NCBI GenBank assembly: GCA_043719155.1
Contig: JAYSUJ010000020.1
Coordinates: 1 to 32,466, forward strand
Origin: JBBQKQ01 sp043719155
GTDB lineage: Bacteria; Patescibacteriota; Minisyncoccia; Phycocordibacterales; UBA5272
Length of the DNA: 32,466 nucleotides
Direction of reading: 5' to 3'
In this document: piece after piece, positions 32,402 through 32,466 of the stretch
Numbering within the stretch: position 1 is the stretch's first letter
Layout: every line of letters begins with the position of its first letter
Notes under the pieces: generated by a model
Told to the model about the DNA's origin: nothing
The model's database searches: none
What the model saw: only the letters and a program-made list of their open reading frames with translations
Position numbers and translations under genes: made by a program

Positions 32402-32430
32402 CCCAACTCTTGAAAGTTGGGCTTTTTGTT
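32402..32430 (+). terminator. Rho-independent terminator on the plus strand near the window end
   Basis: CCCAACT / AGTTGGG (32402-32408 and 32415-32421), loop CTTGAA, followed by CTTTTTGTT. No plus-strand gene is seen between it and the EEP gene ending at 30945, so its transcript is unidentified. The rest of 32330-32466 shows nothing else I can support. Confidence 0.6.
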
Positions 32431-32466
32431 CATACCAGGTGATGTGGTCTCTCAATCTAGTATACT

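Noticed and set aside
1..32466. CRISPR array
   Set aside because: No set of regularly spaced direct repeats was found; the repeats seen are the few short ones listed.
1..32466. Alternative genetic code with TGA read as glycine (as in some CPR groups)
   Set aside because: TGA acts as a normal stop, for instance at the ends of the ABC ATPase and acetyltransferase genes, and no gene is broken by in-frame TGA.

Overview
The window is AT-rich and gene-dense, reads in the standard bacterial code (several genes end in TGA), and has the look of a reduced-genome bacterium of the Candidate Phyla Radiation, most likely Parcubacteria. The reasons are unusually short phenylalanyl-tRNA synthetase subunits, many genes without a clear Shine-Dalgarno sequence, a YknXYZ/MacAB-like exporter without an outer-membrane partner, and a serine recombinase of a type I associate with these genomes. 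The lineage is inferred from gene content only.

Left part (1-16.3 kb), housekeeping and envelope. A small membrane protein gene is followed by pheS-pheT and a divergent YfiH-like gene. On the plus strand come a processive-type family 2 glycosyltransferase and a membrane-anchored thioredoxin-like protein. A large SF2 helicase and ribosomal protein L9 follow. Next is a long minus-strand cluster: secreted protein, HlyD/MacA-like adaptor, PQ-loop-like membrane protein, ABC ATPase, RelB/RelE-type toxin-antitoxin pair, ABC permease and S41 protease. The toxin-antitoxin pair sits between the ATPase and permease genes with its own promoter/operator. A small helix-turn-helix gene with promoter and terminator closes this part.

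Middle (16.3-21.5 kb), defence island. A tRNA-Gln(CTG) gene with a palindrome right after its CCA end borders a Gabija-type pair (gajB UvrD-like helicase, gajA OLD-family ATPase/TOPRIM nuclease) and a large serine recombinase.

Right part (21.5-30.2 kb), accessory block. It holds a serine hydrolase, a RimJ/RimL-type acetyltransferase, the C-terminal part of an amidohydrolase (probably a remnant), a monomeric mitochondrial-type PheRS (a second PheRS beside PheST), a minimal nucleotidyltransferase, a PLP-dependent group II decarboxylase, an AspRS lacking the GAD insertion domain and a PD-(D/E)XK/DUF4268 protein. Aminoacyl-tRNA synthetases next to a decarboxylase, an acetyltransferase and hydrolases recall parts of systems that make or resist aminoacyl-adenylate-like inhibitors (microcin C type); this is only a hypothesis.

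The most unusual signal is a 350-base gap at 29.9-30.25 kb. It has a good promoter, a 5' hairpin, an 18-bp closing stem enclosing two adjacent GAAA-tetraloop hairpins, and a segment ACTGTAGCGGT that can pair with two nearby copies of its complement, giving competing folds. The same 11-mer lies just upstream of the serine recombinase gene at 21434-21444. So the element could be a structured RNA that base-pairs with the recombinase leader, or the 11-mer could be a recombination core flanking the 8.6-kb accessory block. An exonuclease III-like EEP enzyme and a terminase-like ATPase/nuclease end the window.
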